Origin: Hoyosella altamirensis
GTDB lineage: Bacteria; Actinomycetota; Actinomycetes; Mycobacteriales; Mycobacteriaceae
Assembly: GCF_014191505.1 (NCBI RefSeq)
Contig: NZ_JACHWS010000002.1
Location: forward strand, 434,001-498,000
DNA length: 64,000 nt
Reading direction: 5' to 3'
The notes under the pieces were generated by a model. It saw only the letters and a program-made list of their open reading frames with translations, did no database searches and was not told the DNA's origin. The translations under genes were made by a program, and so were the position numbers. Below, in pieces: positions 1 through 9,549 of the stretch; the first letter of the stretch is position 1; the number at the start of each line of letters is the position of its first letter.

Positions 1-1321
1 CGTCGGCCAATGCCCAGTCTTTATCGACGCGAGCTTGCTGTCTGCGCTCGAGTTCCGCCCTCACTAGTACGTCGAGGGCAGCGAGCGCCGCTCCGTCGCC
101 AGCGTCACCGATCTCGTGCCAGTGTTCATCGAGTGGGTCGACGCCGAGGATGCCTAGCATCCCCCGCGCCTGGCTCGCGAGCACACGCGCCTTCTCGCCA
201 TCACCGGATTCGAGTGCGGTGTTGGCGTTGCCTATCGTGTGGTGGATTTCGGCCAACGCCGCGGGCACTCCCAGATCGTCGTTAAGCGCGGCTTCGAATG
301 CGTCCGTCCAAGGGCCCACTGAAACCGCACCAGCCCGCCGCTCTACCCGGCTGAAGAATGCCTCAATTCGCCGGTACGCTGCGGCCGCTTCCTGCAGCGC
401 GTGCTCGGAATACTCGAGCATCGACCGGTAATGCGCGCTTCCAAGGTAGTAGCGAAGCTCCTGCGGCCGGACCCGCTCCAGCACCGCTGGGATAGACAAA
501 GTATTGCCCAGCGACTTTGACATTTTTTCCCCGCCGAGGGTGACCCACCCATTGTGCAGCCAGTGCTGCGCGAAGCGATCTCCCGCTGCCCGGCTCTGTG
601 CGATCTCATTCTCGTGGTGCGGGAAGACCAAGTCGAGGCCTCCGCAGTGAATATCGAATTCTGGCCCCAGATAGGCAGATGCCATGGCCGAACATTCCAG
701 ATGCCAGCCGGGGCGGCCCGGTCCCCATGGGGTCGGCCACGATGGTTCGCCCGGCTTCGCCGCCTTCCACAACGTGAAGTCACGTGGATCCTGCTTATGG
801 AGTCCCGCGCCTTCACCTTGGTGGACGTCATCGAGCCTGTGGCCCGATAGCGCTCCGTACTCAGCGAAGCTACGCACGTCGAAGTACACGTCACCGCCAG
901 CGGCGTAGGCATGACCACGCTCGATGAGACGCTCGATCATCTCGATCATCTGGGTGATGTGTCCCGTGGCGCGCGGCGCGACGGACGGCGGCAACACCCC
1001 GAGCTGGTCGTACGCCCTCTCGAAGGCACGCTCGTAAGTCGTCGCCCATTCCCACCAGGGACGGCCGGCCTCGGCCGCCTTGGTAAGTATTTTGTCGTCG
1101 ATATCGGTGACATTGCGCACGAATGTCACGTCGTATCCCTGCGCGCTGAGCCAGCGCCGCAGCACATCAAAGGCAACTCCGCTGCGCACATGACCGATGT
1201 GTGGTTCACCCTGCACCGTGGCACCGCACAGGTACACCGACACCTTCCCCGGAGTGAGGGGCGTGAAGTCGCGCAGGGTCCGCGACTCGGTGTCGAAAAG
1301 GCGCAAGGTCGGCGAGGTCAC
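1..1321 (-). CDS. cysS: cysteinyl-tRNA synthetase (3' end beyond window)
   Basis: Cytoplasmic class I aminoacyl-tRNA synthetase that charges tRNA-Cys. Reading leftward from a GTG at 1319-1321, the frame stays open to the window edge (about 440 codons of a family length near 460-470). It contains the zinc-site motif LCGATVQG, the HIGH signature in [10 protein letters not shown] and the KMSKS loop in [11 protein letters not shown]. No ATG fits the start; the GTG gives the expected N-terminus with a short lead into LRLFDTE. It lies 55 bp after ispF on the same strand, the mycobacterial order ispF-cysS, so the two are probably co-transcribed. The C-terminal end is missing only because the window stops. 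Confidence 0.97.
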   Translation of the reverse strand, partial: MTSPTLRLFDTESRTLRDFTPLTPGKVSVYLCGATVQGEPHIGHVRSGVAFDVLRRWLSAQGYDVTFVRNVTDIDDKILTKAAEAGRPWWEWATTYERAFERAYDQLGVLPPSVAPRATGHITQMIEMIERLIERGHAYAAGGDVYFDVRSFAEYGALSGHRLDDVHQGEGAGLHKQDPRDFTLWKAAKPGEPSWPTPWGPGRPGWHLECSAMASAYLGPEFDIHCGGLDLVFPHHENEIAQSRAAGDRFAQHWLHNGWVTLGGEKMSKSLGNTLSIPAVLERVRPQELRYYLGSAHYRSMLEYSEHALQEAAAAYRRIEAFFSRVERRAGAVSVGPWTDAFEAALNDDLGVPAALAEIHHTIGNANTALESGDGEKARVLASQARGMLGILGVDPLDEHWHEIGDAGDGAALAALDVLVRAELERRQQARVDKDWALAD

Positions 1322-1376
1322 GGCGGAATCCTACTTGGTGTAGTGACGCACATCCGAATCTGACAGGCGGCGCGAG

Positions 1377-1847
1377 CTATGCTTCGGTCTCCACCAGTGC
1401 GGTCGCAACGGCGGCCATGCCTTCCCCGCGCCCCGTGAGACCCAGACCGTCGGTCGTCGTCGCCGAGACCGAAACCGGTGCACCCAAGATGCCGGATAGG
1501 ACCCTTTCTGCTTCGGCACGGCGTGGACCGACCCGCGGGCGGTTACCAATGATCTGCACTGCAGCGTTACCCACCGTCATACCGGCGACACCCACGAGCC
1601 GACGCACTTCGGTGAGAAGTTGCGCACCGCTCGCGCCCGACCATTCCGGGCGGCCCGTGCCGAAAACTGATCCAAGGTCACCCAGGCCAGCGGCCGAAAG
1701 CACGGCGTCGCACAAAGCGTGCGCGGCTACATCGCCATCTGAATGACCAGCACAACCGGACTCACCCTCGAACAACAGACCGGCCACCCAGCACGGTCTC
1801 CCTGGCTCGATGGGATGGACGTCAGTTCCGATTCCCACACGCATCAT
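1377..1847 (-). CDS. ispF: 2-C-methyl-D-erythritol 2,4-cyclodiphosphate synthase
   Basis: Fifth step of the MEP isoprenoid pathway: cyclises CDP-methylerythritol 2-phosphate and releases CMP. The 156 residues match the family length. The metal-binding motif DVHPIE is at about residues 9-14, [14 protein letters not shown] at about 35-48, and the conserved [14 protein letters not shown] segment is near the C-terminus. Two adjacent ATGs (1847, 1844) could start it. In mycobacteria ispD lies immediately upstream; here carD ends 152 bp away with no gene between, so the usual IspD partner must be elsewhere. It is followed by cysS. Confidence 0.95.
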   Translation of the reverse strand: MMRVGIGTDVHPIEPGRPCWVAGLLFEGESGCAGHSDGDVAAHALCDAVLSAAGLGDLGSVFGTGRPEWSGASGAQLLTEVRRLVGVAGMTVGNAAVQIIGNRPRVGPRRAEAERVLSGILGAPVSVSATTTDGLGLTGRGEGMAAVATALVETEA

Positions 1848-1937
1848 CGGCCTACCCTAGCGTGGCACGGATGCTCTGGCGTGCTCACCTGAATGCACGC
1901 CCCCAGGGGCTTCGCGCTTGCCGCCTGGAACAGAAAC

Positions 1938-1973
1938 GGGCGCCCCACCAAGGAATAGCCTTGGGGAGCGCCC
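1938..1973 (-). terminator. rho-independent terminator candidate after carD
   Basis: An imperfect hairpin (GGGCG-CCCC-CCAAGG against CCTTGG-GGAG-CGCCC with a loop around AATAG) starts 26 bp past the carD stop. The downstream strand carries only a modest T-rich stretch. It separates carD from ispF, so ispF may have its own promoter. Confidence 0.5.
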
Positions 1974-1998
1974 TGGAAAACTTGTCAGTTCAGACAGG

Positions 1999-2514
<516 letters not shown>

Positions 2515-2549
2515 CTAACACGAGCTGGCCCATTACGGATGGCGTCGTT

Positions 2550-2581
2550 GCAGGTCAGGGACTTCCATGCCCCTGACCTGC
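2550..2581. other. perfect 11-bp inverted repeat in carD-lpqE intergenic region
   Basis: GCAGGTCAGGG (2550-2560) and CCCTGACCTGC (2571-2581) form a perfect 11-bp stem with a 10-nt loop, 66 bp upstream of the carD start. No T-run follows on either strand, so it looks more like a protein-binding palindrome or a transcribed structure than a terminator. Its role is unknown. Confidence 0.5.
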
Positions 2582-2752
2582 AGTCATTCCCGCAAGCAGC
2601 TGCAAACATCACATACCGATCAGTAGCGCTCTCGTAGCTACTGAAACGTCCCGTTACGCCGGAAACGCCGGAAATGAACGCACGGGCTGCGGCACCGCAG
2701 CCACCAGGCCAACTGGCGGCGCGTCCGCCGCGCGGACGCATTTGGGCCCAGC

Positions 2753-2794
2753 CCAGTTAGGACCCTCCAGTTAGGGACCCCCAGTTAGGGACCC
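2753..2794. repeat. three tandem 14-bp repeats upstream of lpqE
   Basis: Three head-to-tail copies of CCAGTTAGGGACCC (the first has one base changed: CCAGTTAGGACCCT) at 2753-2766, 2767-2780 and 2781-2794. They lie 120-165 bp upstream of the lpqE start in the otherwise gene-free 2485-2916 stretch. They could be a repeated regulator-binding site or replication slippage. Confidence 0.8.
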
Positions 2795-2916
2795 TCAGTG
2801 CGCGGCAGCTTAGGGCGCCTACTACGCTGCCTAGTGAAGTTGCTTCTGCCGCGCCGGAAATTGTGCTGCGCGCGGAGGCGGCTCCATCGATACCTGAAGC
2901 CCGGGAGGACTGAAAC

Positions 2917-3552
2917 GTGACGTCGTCTACCGCCCAGCACAATGCTGCTTTCGGCGCGCCTCGCCTGCGTTCCCGCACCCGAGTCACGCGGCTTACCGCC
3001 GCGCTGGCTGCACTGGGCGCTGGTGCCGCCCTGGCACTGACGGGCTGCGGCGCTGGCCAGGTCACGCAGACAGGCGTGACGACGCCGACAATCACCGGCA
3101 ACAACGTGGACTTCGGTTCCCTGCTCCTCCGCAACGTGTACATCGCGTACGAGGATGCCGAGCAGTACCCGATCGATCCAGCGACCTCGGGTCAACTGGT
3201 GTTCACGATCGTCAACCTCAGCCCTTCGGAGTCGGACACACTCTCGAGCATCGAGTCGTTTGACGCGCAGGTGTCAATTGACGGTGATGACACCACGATC
3301 CCCGCGGGCGGCGTGCTGCGCTCCGGCACACCAGCTCTGCAGCTTTCCGCTGAAGTTGATGAGGCTGCGACCTTCGGGCCAGCGGCTAGCCAGATCACTG
3401 TGGAAGTAACGAACATGAGTTCCGCGGTGCGGCCCGGGATCGCCACGCCTTTCACCTTCACGTTCGAAGAAGCTGGCGACATTGTGGTGGACGTGCCGAT
3501 CGAGCCAGGCCCCGCCGCCAAGCGCACCTACGTCCCCAGTGACGATCACTAA
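2917..3552 (+). CDS. lpqE: LpqE-like lipoprotein, copper-chaperone-like fold family
   Basis: Exported, membrane-anchored lipoprotein of unknown role, orthologous by position (carD-lpqE-radA-disA) to mycobacterial LpqE. The 211 residues have a basic N-terminus, a hydrophobic segment and the lipobox LTGC with the acylated Cys at residue 44. The mature part is beta-rich and acidic (VDFGSLLLRNVYIAYED, then an FTIVNLS strand), consistent with an immunoglobulin-like or copper-chaperone-like domain. No metal-binding His/Met cluster is obvious by eye. ATG start follows GGGAGGACTGAAACG. Divergent from carD; radA follows after 98 bp. Confidence 0.8.
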   Translation: MTSSTAQHNAAFGAPRLRSRTRVTRLTAALAALGAGAALALTGCGAGQVTQTGVTTPTITGNNVDFGSLLLRNVYIAYEDAEQYPIDPATSGQLVFTIVNLSPSESDTLSSIESFDAQVSIDGDDTTIPAGGVLRSGTPALQLSAEVDEAATFGPAASQITVEVTNMSSAVRPGIATPFTFTFEEAGDIVVDVPIEPGPAAKRTYVPSDDH

Positions 3553-3650
3553 TTATCGCTGGTCTGCAAGGGACTACGGTTTTCTATCGATCCTGGGGCC
3601 TGCGGCGCTGACACGCGCTTCTGTCAGACCACTCGCCTAGGCTCATCGCC

Positions 3651-5105
3651 GTGGTGAGACCCAAGACGAACTTCCGGTGTTCTGCATGTCAGCACGTCCT
3701 GGTCAAGTGGGCCGGGCGATGCCCCGAGTGCGGTGCCTGGGGGTCGATCGAGGAAGCTCCCGCCTTGTCGTCGCTCCAGAGATCGGCGCTGCAACGGTCA
3801 GCGCTGCCGGAGGCGCGCGTCGCCTCGAGCACCGGCGGGTTGCTGCCCTCGACGCCTGCGGTCCGGATCGTGGACGTCGAGGGAACAGAGGCTAAAGCTC
3901 AGCCCACCGGTATCTCGGAACTAGATCGCGTACTTGGGGGTGGCGTCGTACCTGGCGCAGTCATCCTTCTTGCCGGTGAACCTGGGGTGGGCAAGTCGAC
4001 GCTGCTCCTCGAGGTGGTGCGGCAATGGGCGGCTCGCGATGTGGCCTTGTACGTGACCGGTGAAGAATCCGCAGGCCAGGTCCGTCTGCGCGCGGAACGC
4101 ACCGATGCGCTGCATGAGCGCGTGATGATCGCGGCGGAATCAGACCTTGCGACAATCCTCGGACATGTCGAACAGGTGCGGCCCGGTCTGCTGATCGTCG
4201 ATTCGGTGCAGACGATGCGCGCCGCGGACGTTGAAGGCATCACCGGAGGTGTCACGCAAGTGCGCGCCGTTACGAGCGCGCTGACGCATCTCGCGAAGAC
4301 CTCAGGAATCGCGGTGCTGCTCATCGGACACGTCACCAAAGACGGATCCATCGCCGGTCCCCGCGCACTCGAGCACCTAGTCGACGTGGTCCTTCATTTC
4401 GAAGGTGACAAGAACTCGACGCTCCGAATGGTTCGGGGTGTGAAGAACCGTTTCGGCGCAACTGACGAAGTTGGCTGCTTCGAACTGCGGGAAAACGGGA
4501 TAGCCGAAGTCAGCGACCCGTCGGGGTTGTTCCTCCATCACCATAACGACACGGTGCCAGGCACTTCCATCACTGTAGCGATGGACGGGAAGCGGCCTCT
4601 GCTCGGCGAAGTTCAAGCACTGGTGGCGGGCAACGGCATCCCCTCACCGCGGCGCGCTGTCAGCGGCCTCGATTCCGCTCGAGTCGCCATGATCCTCGCC
4701 GTCCTCGAACGCCGTTGCGCGCTGTCACTTGCCGGCTCCGAGGTTTACGCGGCCACAGTGGGCGGCATGCGAGTCACAGAGCCGGCAGCCGATCTCGCCA
4801 TCGCTCTTGCCGTGGCGTCTGGATCACGCGATCGGGTGCTGCCTCCGCGAACAGTTGTTCTCGGTGAAGTCGGCCTCGCCGGAGAGATCCGCCCGGTACC
4901 GGGTGTAGCACGCCGAATCCAGGAAGCCGCGCGTCTGGGCTTCACGAACGCAATCGTCCCCGCGGGGTCCGGCACGCTCCCCGTGGGCGTTGCGGTGGCC
5001 GAGGTAAGCACGGTTAGCGAGGCACTCACGCTGCTCGGCAAGCCTGCCCCGCCGGAGAGTACGCGCGCCGGGCCACCGCTCAGCTTCGTGGGCAGCAGGG
5101 CCTGA
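3651..5105 (+). CDS. radA: DNA repair protein RadA
   Basis: RecA-related branch-migration helicase that processes recombination intermediates. The 484 residues show the family architecture: N-terminal C4 zinc finger (C10, C13, C24, C27), a RecA-like core with Walker A GEPGVGKST at about residues 108-116, the RadA-specific KNRFG motif, and a C-terminal Lon-protease-like domain. It starts at GTG 3651; a second GTG follows directly. It is upstream of disA with a 121-bp gap; RadA and DisA are known functional partners in several bacteria, where RadA restrains di-adenylate cyclase activity. Confidence 0.97.
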   Translation: MVRPKTNFRCSACQHVLVKWAGRCPECGAWGSIEEAPALSSLQRSALQRSALPEARVASSTGGLLPSTPAVRIVDVEGTEAKAQPTGISELDRVLGGGVVPGAVILLAGEPGVGKSTLLLEVVRQWAARDVALYVTGEESAGQVRLRAERTDALHERVMIAAESDLATILGHVEQVRPGLLIVDSVQTMRAADVEGITGGVTQVRAVTSALTHLAKTSGIAVLLIGHVTKDGSIAGPRALEHLVDVVLHFEGDKNSTLRMVRGVKNRFGATDEVGCFELRENGIAEVSDPSGLFLHHHNDTVPGTSITVAMDGKRPLLGEVQALVAGNGIPSPRRAVSGLDSARVAMILAVLERRCALSLAGSEVYAATVGGMRVTEPAADLAIALAVASGSRDRVLPPRTVVLGEVGLAGEIRPVPGVARRIQEAARLGFTNAIVPAGSGTLPVGVAVAEVSTVSEALTLLGKPAPPESTRAGPPLSFVGSRA

Positions 5106-5226
5106 GAAGGCGGGGGTCAGGGAGCCGTCCAGTAATCTGGCCGGAAAGCTCGTTCACAAACGTTCGCCAATGACACACTGACTGATACACGCAGTGATAC
5201 AAACTGTCGAAGCACAGGAAGTTGCC

Positions 5227-6306
5227 GTGACCCTCGATCACTCGCCGGTACTTGTCGACACAATCGCCCGACTGGCGCCTGGAACTGGCCTGAGAGATGC
5301 CCTGGAACGCATTCTTCGCGGACGTACCGGAGCGCTGATCGTCCTGGGCTACGACGATGCGATCGAACGCCTATGTGACGGCGGTTTCGTCCTCGACATC
5401 CAATTCGCACCCACGAGGCTTCGTGAACTCGCAAAGATGGACGGTGCGGTTGTTCTCTCGACCGACGGTTCCCGGATCGTACGAGCCAACGTTCAGCTTG
5501 TTCCGGATTCGACGATCCCGACCGAGGAGTCCGGCACTCGCCATCGGACGGCTGAGCGCACCGCGATCCAGACCGGCTTCCCCGTCATTTCGGTAAGTCA
5601 GTCGATGAGTATCGCTAGCGTTTACGTCGCGGGAACACGTCACGTCCTGGAGGACACCGCAACGATTCTCTCCCGTGCGAACCAGGCCATCGCCACGCTC
5701 GAACGCTACAGAATGCGACTCGACCAAGTCACTCGAGCGCTGGGCGTCGCTGAAATAGACGACTTCGTCAGCCTTCGTGATGCGCTCACAGTTATTCAGC
5801 GGCTCGAAATGGTGCGGAGAATTTCGAGCGAGATCGACCGCTCCGTCATTGAACTGGGCACGGGCGGGCGGCAAGTCGCGCTGCAGCTCGAAGAGTTGCT
5901 CGGCGACAATGAGGTCGCTCGCCGCCTGGTACTGCTCGACTACGTCCGCGCCGGCGGGCCGGCCAGTGACCAGCACATCGATCGCGTGCTGGCGGCTCTT
6001 GAAAGCCTGTCCGACGGGGCTCTGCTCGATCTGACGGAAATTGCTCACGTACTGGGCTACTCCCGCGCAGTGGAGACTCTGGACACAGCAGTCGAGCCGC
6101 GCGGGTATCGCCTCCTGAGCCAGCTTCCGCGACTGCCCTTTAGTCAGATCGAACGACTTATCGGCACATTCGGCAGCCTGCAGAAGCTCCTGGCTGCGAG
6201 CTCGACGGAATTTCAGACCGTGGATGGCATCAGTGGCTTCCGGGCACGCCACATCTCGGAAGGCCTCTCCCGGCTCGCTGGTTCCACTCTGGAAAACCAG
6301 TTCTGA
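5227..6306 (+). CDS. disA: DNA integrity scanning diadenylate cyclase DisA
   Basis: Makes c-di-AMP from two ATP and scans DNA for branched structures. The 359-residue product has the N-terminal DAC domain with the DGA motif (D72 region, [11 protein letters not shown]) and the RHR motif (GTRHRTAE, about 105-107), a helical linker, and a C-terminal helix-hairpin-helix DNA-binding domain ([13 protein letters not shown]). GTG 5227 is preferred over GTG 5194: AGGAAG sits 5 nt upstream and the length then matches mycobacterial DisA. Downstream of radA in the conserved pairing. Confidence 0.96.
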   Translation: MTLDHSPVLVDTIARLAPGTGLRDALERILRGRTGALIVLGYDDAIERLCDGGFVLDIQFAPTRLRELAKMDGAVVLSTDGSRIVRANVQLVPDSTIPTEESGTRHRTAERTAIQTGFPVISVSQSMSIASVYVAGTRHVLEDTATILSRANQAIATLERYRMRLDQVTRALGVAEIDDFVSLRDALTVIQRLEMVRRISSEIDRSVIELGTGGRQVALQLEELLGDNEVARRLVLLDYVRAGGPASDQHIDRVLAALESLSDGALLDLTEIAHVLGYSRAVETLDTAVEPRGYRLLSQLPRLPFSQIERLIGTFGSLQKLLAASSTEFQTVDGISGFRARHISEGLSRLAGSTLENQF

Positions 6307-6310
6307 CCGG

Positions 6311-7132
6311 TTACGGTCCACTCTCGGGACTTGGGGGTGGTGATTCGGATTCGGGTTCAGGCTCGGGTGCGTCTGGATCGAAAATCGCGAACTCGACGGG
6401 TTCAGCGGAAATTTCGCCCACTTGGGCGAACACCCGGTAGACACCCGAATCGACCGCGTCACGTGGCCCGAAACATCCCGGCGCCGAGCCCGTGCCTGAC
6501 CAGGTGATGGCAAACGCCGCCTGATCACCAGGGGCGAGAGTCCACACATCGCGGCCAGTTGTTGGCGCGCAGTCCGTGTTCACCCACACCCGGCGATCAT
6601 TTTCCACAGCACGCACCGAGATCTGCTGAACCGCTGGCCCCAGATCTCGCGCACATGTCGTGTCACCGATGTTCGTCACGACCACACCAAACCTGGGCTG
6701 GTCCCCAATCGGATACTCCGCGCGATCGATTGTCGCCCGTACCGAAAGCGAACTATCAGCGCAGGGGCCTTCAGCGACTTTGACTTCCTCGTCGTCATCG
6801 AGATCGTCATCGAGGTCGTCCTCATCGTCACCACGGGCGTCAGGATCGCGTTTCGGCACCTCAGAGGCTGTTTCATCGGGTGTTTTCTGGGCGGACGTTG
6901 CCGTGCCAGAGGCCTGGACATCAGTCGGGTCCTCCGCCCCGGAACCGGCGAACGCCCTGATCCCGACGAGGATCCCCGCGATGATGCCACCGAGGAGTAC
7001 CAGCAAAATTACGGCAGCAGCGATCCTGCGACGCCGATAAACCTCTGGAGGGTGCGGCAAGCGCCTTGACTGGGCGGGACGGTAACGAGGATCGTGCACG
7101 TCACTAACGGTAAGCGCGGGAGGCGATCTCAC
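6311..7132 (-). CDS. conserved membrane protein (Rv3587c-like)
   Basis: Unknown function. About 273 residues: a basic N-terminus (YRRRRIAAA), one transmembrane helix at about residues 35-60, a low-complexity acidic linker (runs of D and E around residues 100-117), then an extracellular beta-sandwich-like domain containing ADSSLSV, VVVTNIGDTTC and a paired cysteine pattern, ending in a Pro/Glu-rich tail. The fold resembles immunoglobulin-like surface domains. Start is uncertain: GTG 7132 is the longest, and GTG near 7096 (VHDPRYRP) also fits. It converges on disA with a 4-bp gap, as in M. tuberculosis. Confidence 0.7.
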   Translation of the reverse strand: MRSPPALTVSDVHDPRYRPAQSRRLPHPPEVYRRRRIAAAVILLVLLGGIIAGILVGIRAFAGSGAEDPTDVQASGTATSAQKTPDETASEVPKRDPDARGDDEDDLDDDLDDDEEVKVAEGPCADSSLSVRATIDRAEYPIGDQPRFGVVVTNIGDTTCARDLGPAVQQISVRAVENDRRVWVNTDCAPTTGRDVWTLAPGDQAAFAITWSGTGSAPGCFGPRDAVDSGVYRVFAQVGEISAEPVEFAIFDPDAPEPEPESESPPPSPESGP

Positions 7133-7214
7133 CCCGCTAGAGGCGTCGCGTGTCGCTGCAGTGAGGCTGAACTCTCAGTTTCGGGATGTGACCGGGCGGT
7201 CCACGCCCGTGTCG

Positions 7215-7859
7215 TCAGTCAACCTCGCCGACATCACCGACGACGGTGCGCAGCCTAATCTGACCTTCAGCCAGATTGTAGGTGGCGCCAACGATCGCAC
7301 AGCGACCATCCGCGATCCGCTCCGCAAGCACTCTCGACCGGCCGGTCAGCAGTTTCGAGGTCTCCCGGACATGCTGCGCCTCAAATTCGTCGACTGTCGT
7401 CAGTCCGTCCTGGCGCGCGCGGAGCAGCGATGGGGTCACCCGTTCGATGATGTCACGGACGAAACCCTCGGGCATGTCCCCCCCGTCAAGCGTTGCCAGC
7501 GCTGCAGCTACGGCTCCACACTTATCGTGGCCGAGCACCACAATCAGCGGGACGTTGAGAACCCCGACGCCGTATTCGATCGACCCAAGGACCGCGCTAT
7601 CGACGACGTGACCGGCGGTGCGGATCACGAACATCTGCCCGAGGCCCTGGTCGAATATGATTTCTGCGGCGACGCGAGAGTCTGCGCAGCCAAAAATGAT
7701 CGCGGTGGGGTGCTGGGCGTCCACAAGCTTTGCGCGGTCGTCAATCCCCTGACTAGGGTGCAGGGGCTTACCACTGACGAAACGCTCGTTACCCTCTTTA
7801 AGGGCTTTCCAGGCAGAGACCGGATTGGATGACGGCATGCTTCTATTCTGCACTGTCAA
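7215..7859 (-). CDS. canB: beta-class carbonic anhydrase
   Basis: Cytoplasmic zinc enzyme interconverting CO2 and bicarbonate. The 214 residues carry the beta-class zinc ligands: Cys in GCADSR, with its Asp-Arg dyad, and the His/Cys pair in GHDKCGAV. The start may be 7859 or the ATG at 7838 (MPSSNPVSAW). It sits between the Rv3587c-like gene and mutY as in mycobacteria and is divergent from mutY. Confidence 0.95.
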   Translation of the reverse strand: MTVQNRSMPSSNPVSAWKALKEGNERFVSGKPLHPSQGIDDRAKLVDAQHPTAIIFGCADSRVAAEIIFDQGLGQMFVIRTAGHVVDSAVLGSIEYGVGVLNVPLIVVLGHDKCGAVAAALATLDGGDMPEGFVRDIIERVTPSLLRARQDGLTTVDEFEAQHVRETSKLLTGRSRVLAERIADGRCAIVGATYNLAEGQIRLRTVVGDVGEVD

Positions 7860-7964
7860 TCGTGCCGGGTCGCCTCACCTGAACTACAGAAATCTCACAA
7901 TCTAGCTGGGAAGAACCTGGTTGACAGGCCGAAATCCCCGCATCGGGCAAGGTGTAAAGACTTC

Positions 7965-8858
7965 ATGAAGAATAGCTACTCGTGCATGAATATCGATGCT
8001 GAGGTTCTCGTAACATGGTTTCGCGAATCAGCTCGCGATCTCCCCTGGCGCCGCCCAGGCGTGACGGGGTGGCAGATCCTGATGAGCGAAATCATGCTGC
8101 AGCAGACACCCGTTGCCCGGGTCGCGCCGGTGTGGGAAGAGTGGGTGCAGCGCTGGCCCCGCCCCTCGTCGCTCGCCGCGGTATCGCCCGCTGAAGTAGT
8201 GCGAGCCTGGGGCAAACTCGGCTATCCCCGCCGCGCACTGCGCCTGCACGAATGCGCCTCACACCTGGCTCAGAAGTACAACGATGAGGTTCCCGCGGAC
8301 ATCGAGATCCTCCTGACCTTGCCAGGGGTTGGCGACTACACCGCGCGAGCGGTCGCATGCTTCGCGTACGGCCAGTCCGTGCCCGTCGTGGACATCAACG
8401 TGCGGCGAGTTATCGCGCGCGCCGTACACGGGCAGGCGGAGCCCGGTAACCCCGCTGCCAAAAGAGACCTCAACGACGCGAGCGCGCTCCTGCCCATCCG
8501 CGATGGTGCAGTTTTCTCAGCCGCGATGATGGAGCTCGGCGCCACGGTCTGCACCGCGCGCTCACCCCAATGCGCGGTCTGTCCGGTGACAGCATGCGCG
8601 TGGCTCCGCGCTGGCCGTCCCGCCCATGAAGGTCCCCGTCGCCGCACCCAGCGATACGCGGGCACGGACCGCCAAGTGCGCGGACGCATACTCGATGTGC
8701 TCCGTGGCGCAACTGGCCCCGTTGATCGAGCCCGCATCGACGCCGTGTGGCTGACCGACCCGACGCAACGCGATCGCGCGCTGGGCTCGCTCCTCGAAGA
8801 CGGTCTGGTCGAACAGACTGCACAGGGATTGTTCGCGCTTGCTGGTGAAGCCGGCTAA
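7965..8858 (+). CDS. mutY: A/G-specific adenine glycosylase MutY
   Basis: Base-excision repair enzyme removing adenine opposite 8-oxoguanine. The 297 residues have the helix-hairpin-helix LPGVGDYTARAV, catalytic Asp in VVDINVRRV, and a C-terminal 4Fe-4S site with spacing C-x6-C-x2-C-x4-C (CTARSPQC..C....C); the last spacing of four is, from memory, also seen in mycobacterial MutY. The stop TAA at 8856-8858 straddles the left edge of the adjacent insertion sequence: TA is the target duplication and the final A is the first base of the element. Before insertion the stop would have been TAG with an identical protein. Confidence 0.95.
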   Translation: MKNSYSCMNIDAEVLVTWFRESARDLPWRRPGVTGWQILMSEIMLQQTPVARVAPVWEEWVQRWPRPSSLAAVSPAEVVRAWGKLGYPRRALRLHECASHLAQKYNDEVPADIEILLTLPGVGDYTARAVACFAYGQSVPVVDINVRRVIARAVHGQAEPGNPAAKRDLNDASALLPIRDGAVFSAAMMELGATVCTARSPQCAVCPVTACAWLRAGRPAHEGPRRRTQRYAGTDRQVRGRILDVLRGATGPVDRARIDAVWLTDPTQRDRALGSLLEDGLVEQTAQGLFALAGEAG

Positions 8859-8874
8859 GAGTTGATTCATAAGT
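8858..8874 (+). repeat. left terminal inverted repeat of the IS
   Basis: AGAGTTGATTCATAAGT, an exact complement of 11663-11679. It is preceded by the target duplication TA (8856-8857). The identity extends three bases outward (CTA/TAG) because the target itself was the palindrome CTAG. Confidence 0.92.
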
Positions 8875-9480
8875 ACCTGCCGTAGTTGGGGTTGTAGAGG
8901 AAGGCGACTGCGCGGGCGGGGTGGTTGATGTTGTTGCCGCGTCTGCGACATTGCCGAAGCATTTGCCAGTCCTTCATCCTCGCGAGGATGTGCTCGATCC
9001 TGGCCCGGATTTTCCGGTGCGCGGCATGACGTTGCTCGTCGGTTTTCGGTGGAGGGAGGGTCGCGCCGGGCAGGGAGCGGTAGCCGCCGTCGGTCAACGT
9101 GGTCACTCCAGCGGGCAGGTTCACGGTCGCTTTGGCGACTATGATGTCGTTGCGGTTGCCCGGCCAAGCCCGACCGACGTGAACGATCCGTCTGGTGGTG
9201 GTCGCGAGGACGTGGATGGTGACCGACCTGCGGTAATTCTTGCTCGGCCTGGTCAGCGACTGGTCGTGCACCGGGATCAGTGTGTTGTCCAACAACAATG
9301 TCTCACCATGACGAGCACCGCCACCATCGTCGAACAAGGCCGGTACGGCTGGGAGCAGGTCCCGGATGATGCGGTGCGCGGTGGATTGACTGGTTCCGAA
9401 GATCGCCGCCAACGCGCGTTCGGTCAGGTCAGTCCGGTCAGGGCATGGATATCGGCTGGTCCGAGCGTTCTGGTTCGCAT
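8867..9480 (-). pseudogene. DDE transposase (IS5-like) with internal deletion and frameshift
   Basis: The minus strand encodes an N-terminal stub (ATG 9480, MRTRTLGPADIHALTGLT, then a stop at 9424-9426) followed in another frame by LTERALAAIFGTSQST, a helix-turn-helix, and a complete DDE_Tnp_4-type catalytic core. The likely triad is Asp in LLLDNTLIP, Asp in TDGGYRS and Glu in RARIEHIL. Related transposases have roughly 50 residues between the ALTGL-like start and the NLTERALAA-like helix (from memory); these are gone. Short CTGACC repeats at the junction suggest a slippage deletion. A 181-residue product could still start at TTG 9412, but loss of the N-terminal region makes activity doubtful. 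Confidence 0.75.
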
Positions 9481-9549
9481 ACGTTGTTCATGCCGGTCAC
9501 CTCTGACATTTATGAGAATCGATGAGGCGACTTCTCGTGAGCGCTGGGA

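Noticed and set aside
5371-6549. 392-codon frame antisense to disA
   Set aside because: No domain recognisable; disA has complete catalytic motifs on the opposite strand.
7921-7958. TTGACA upstream of mutY as a sigma-A promoter
   Set aside because: The only -10-like sequence (TGTAAA) is about 26 nt away, too far for a standard promoter.
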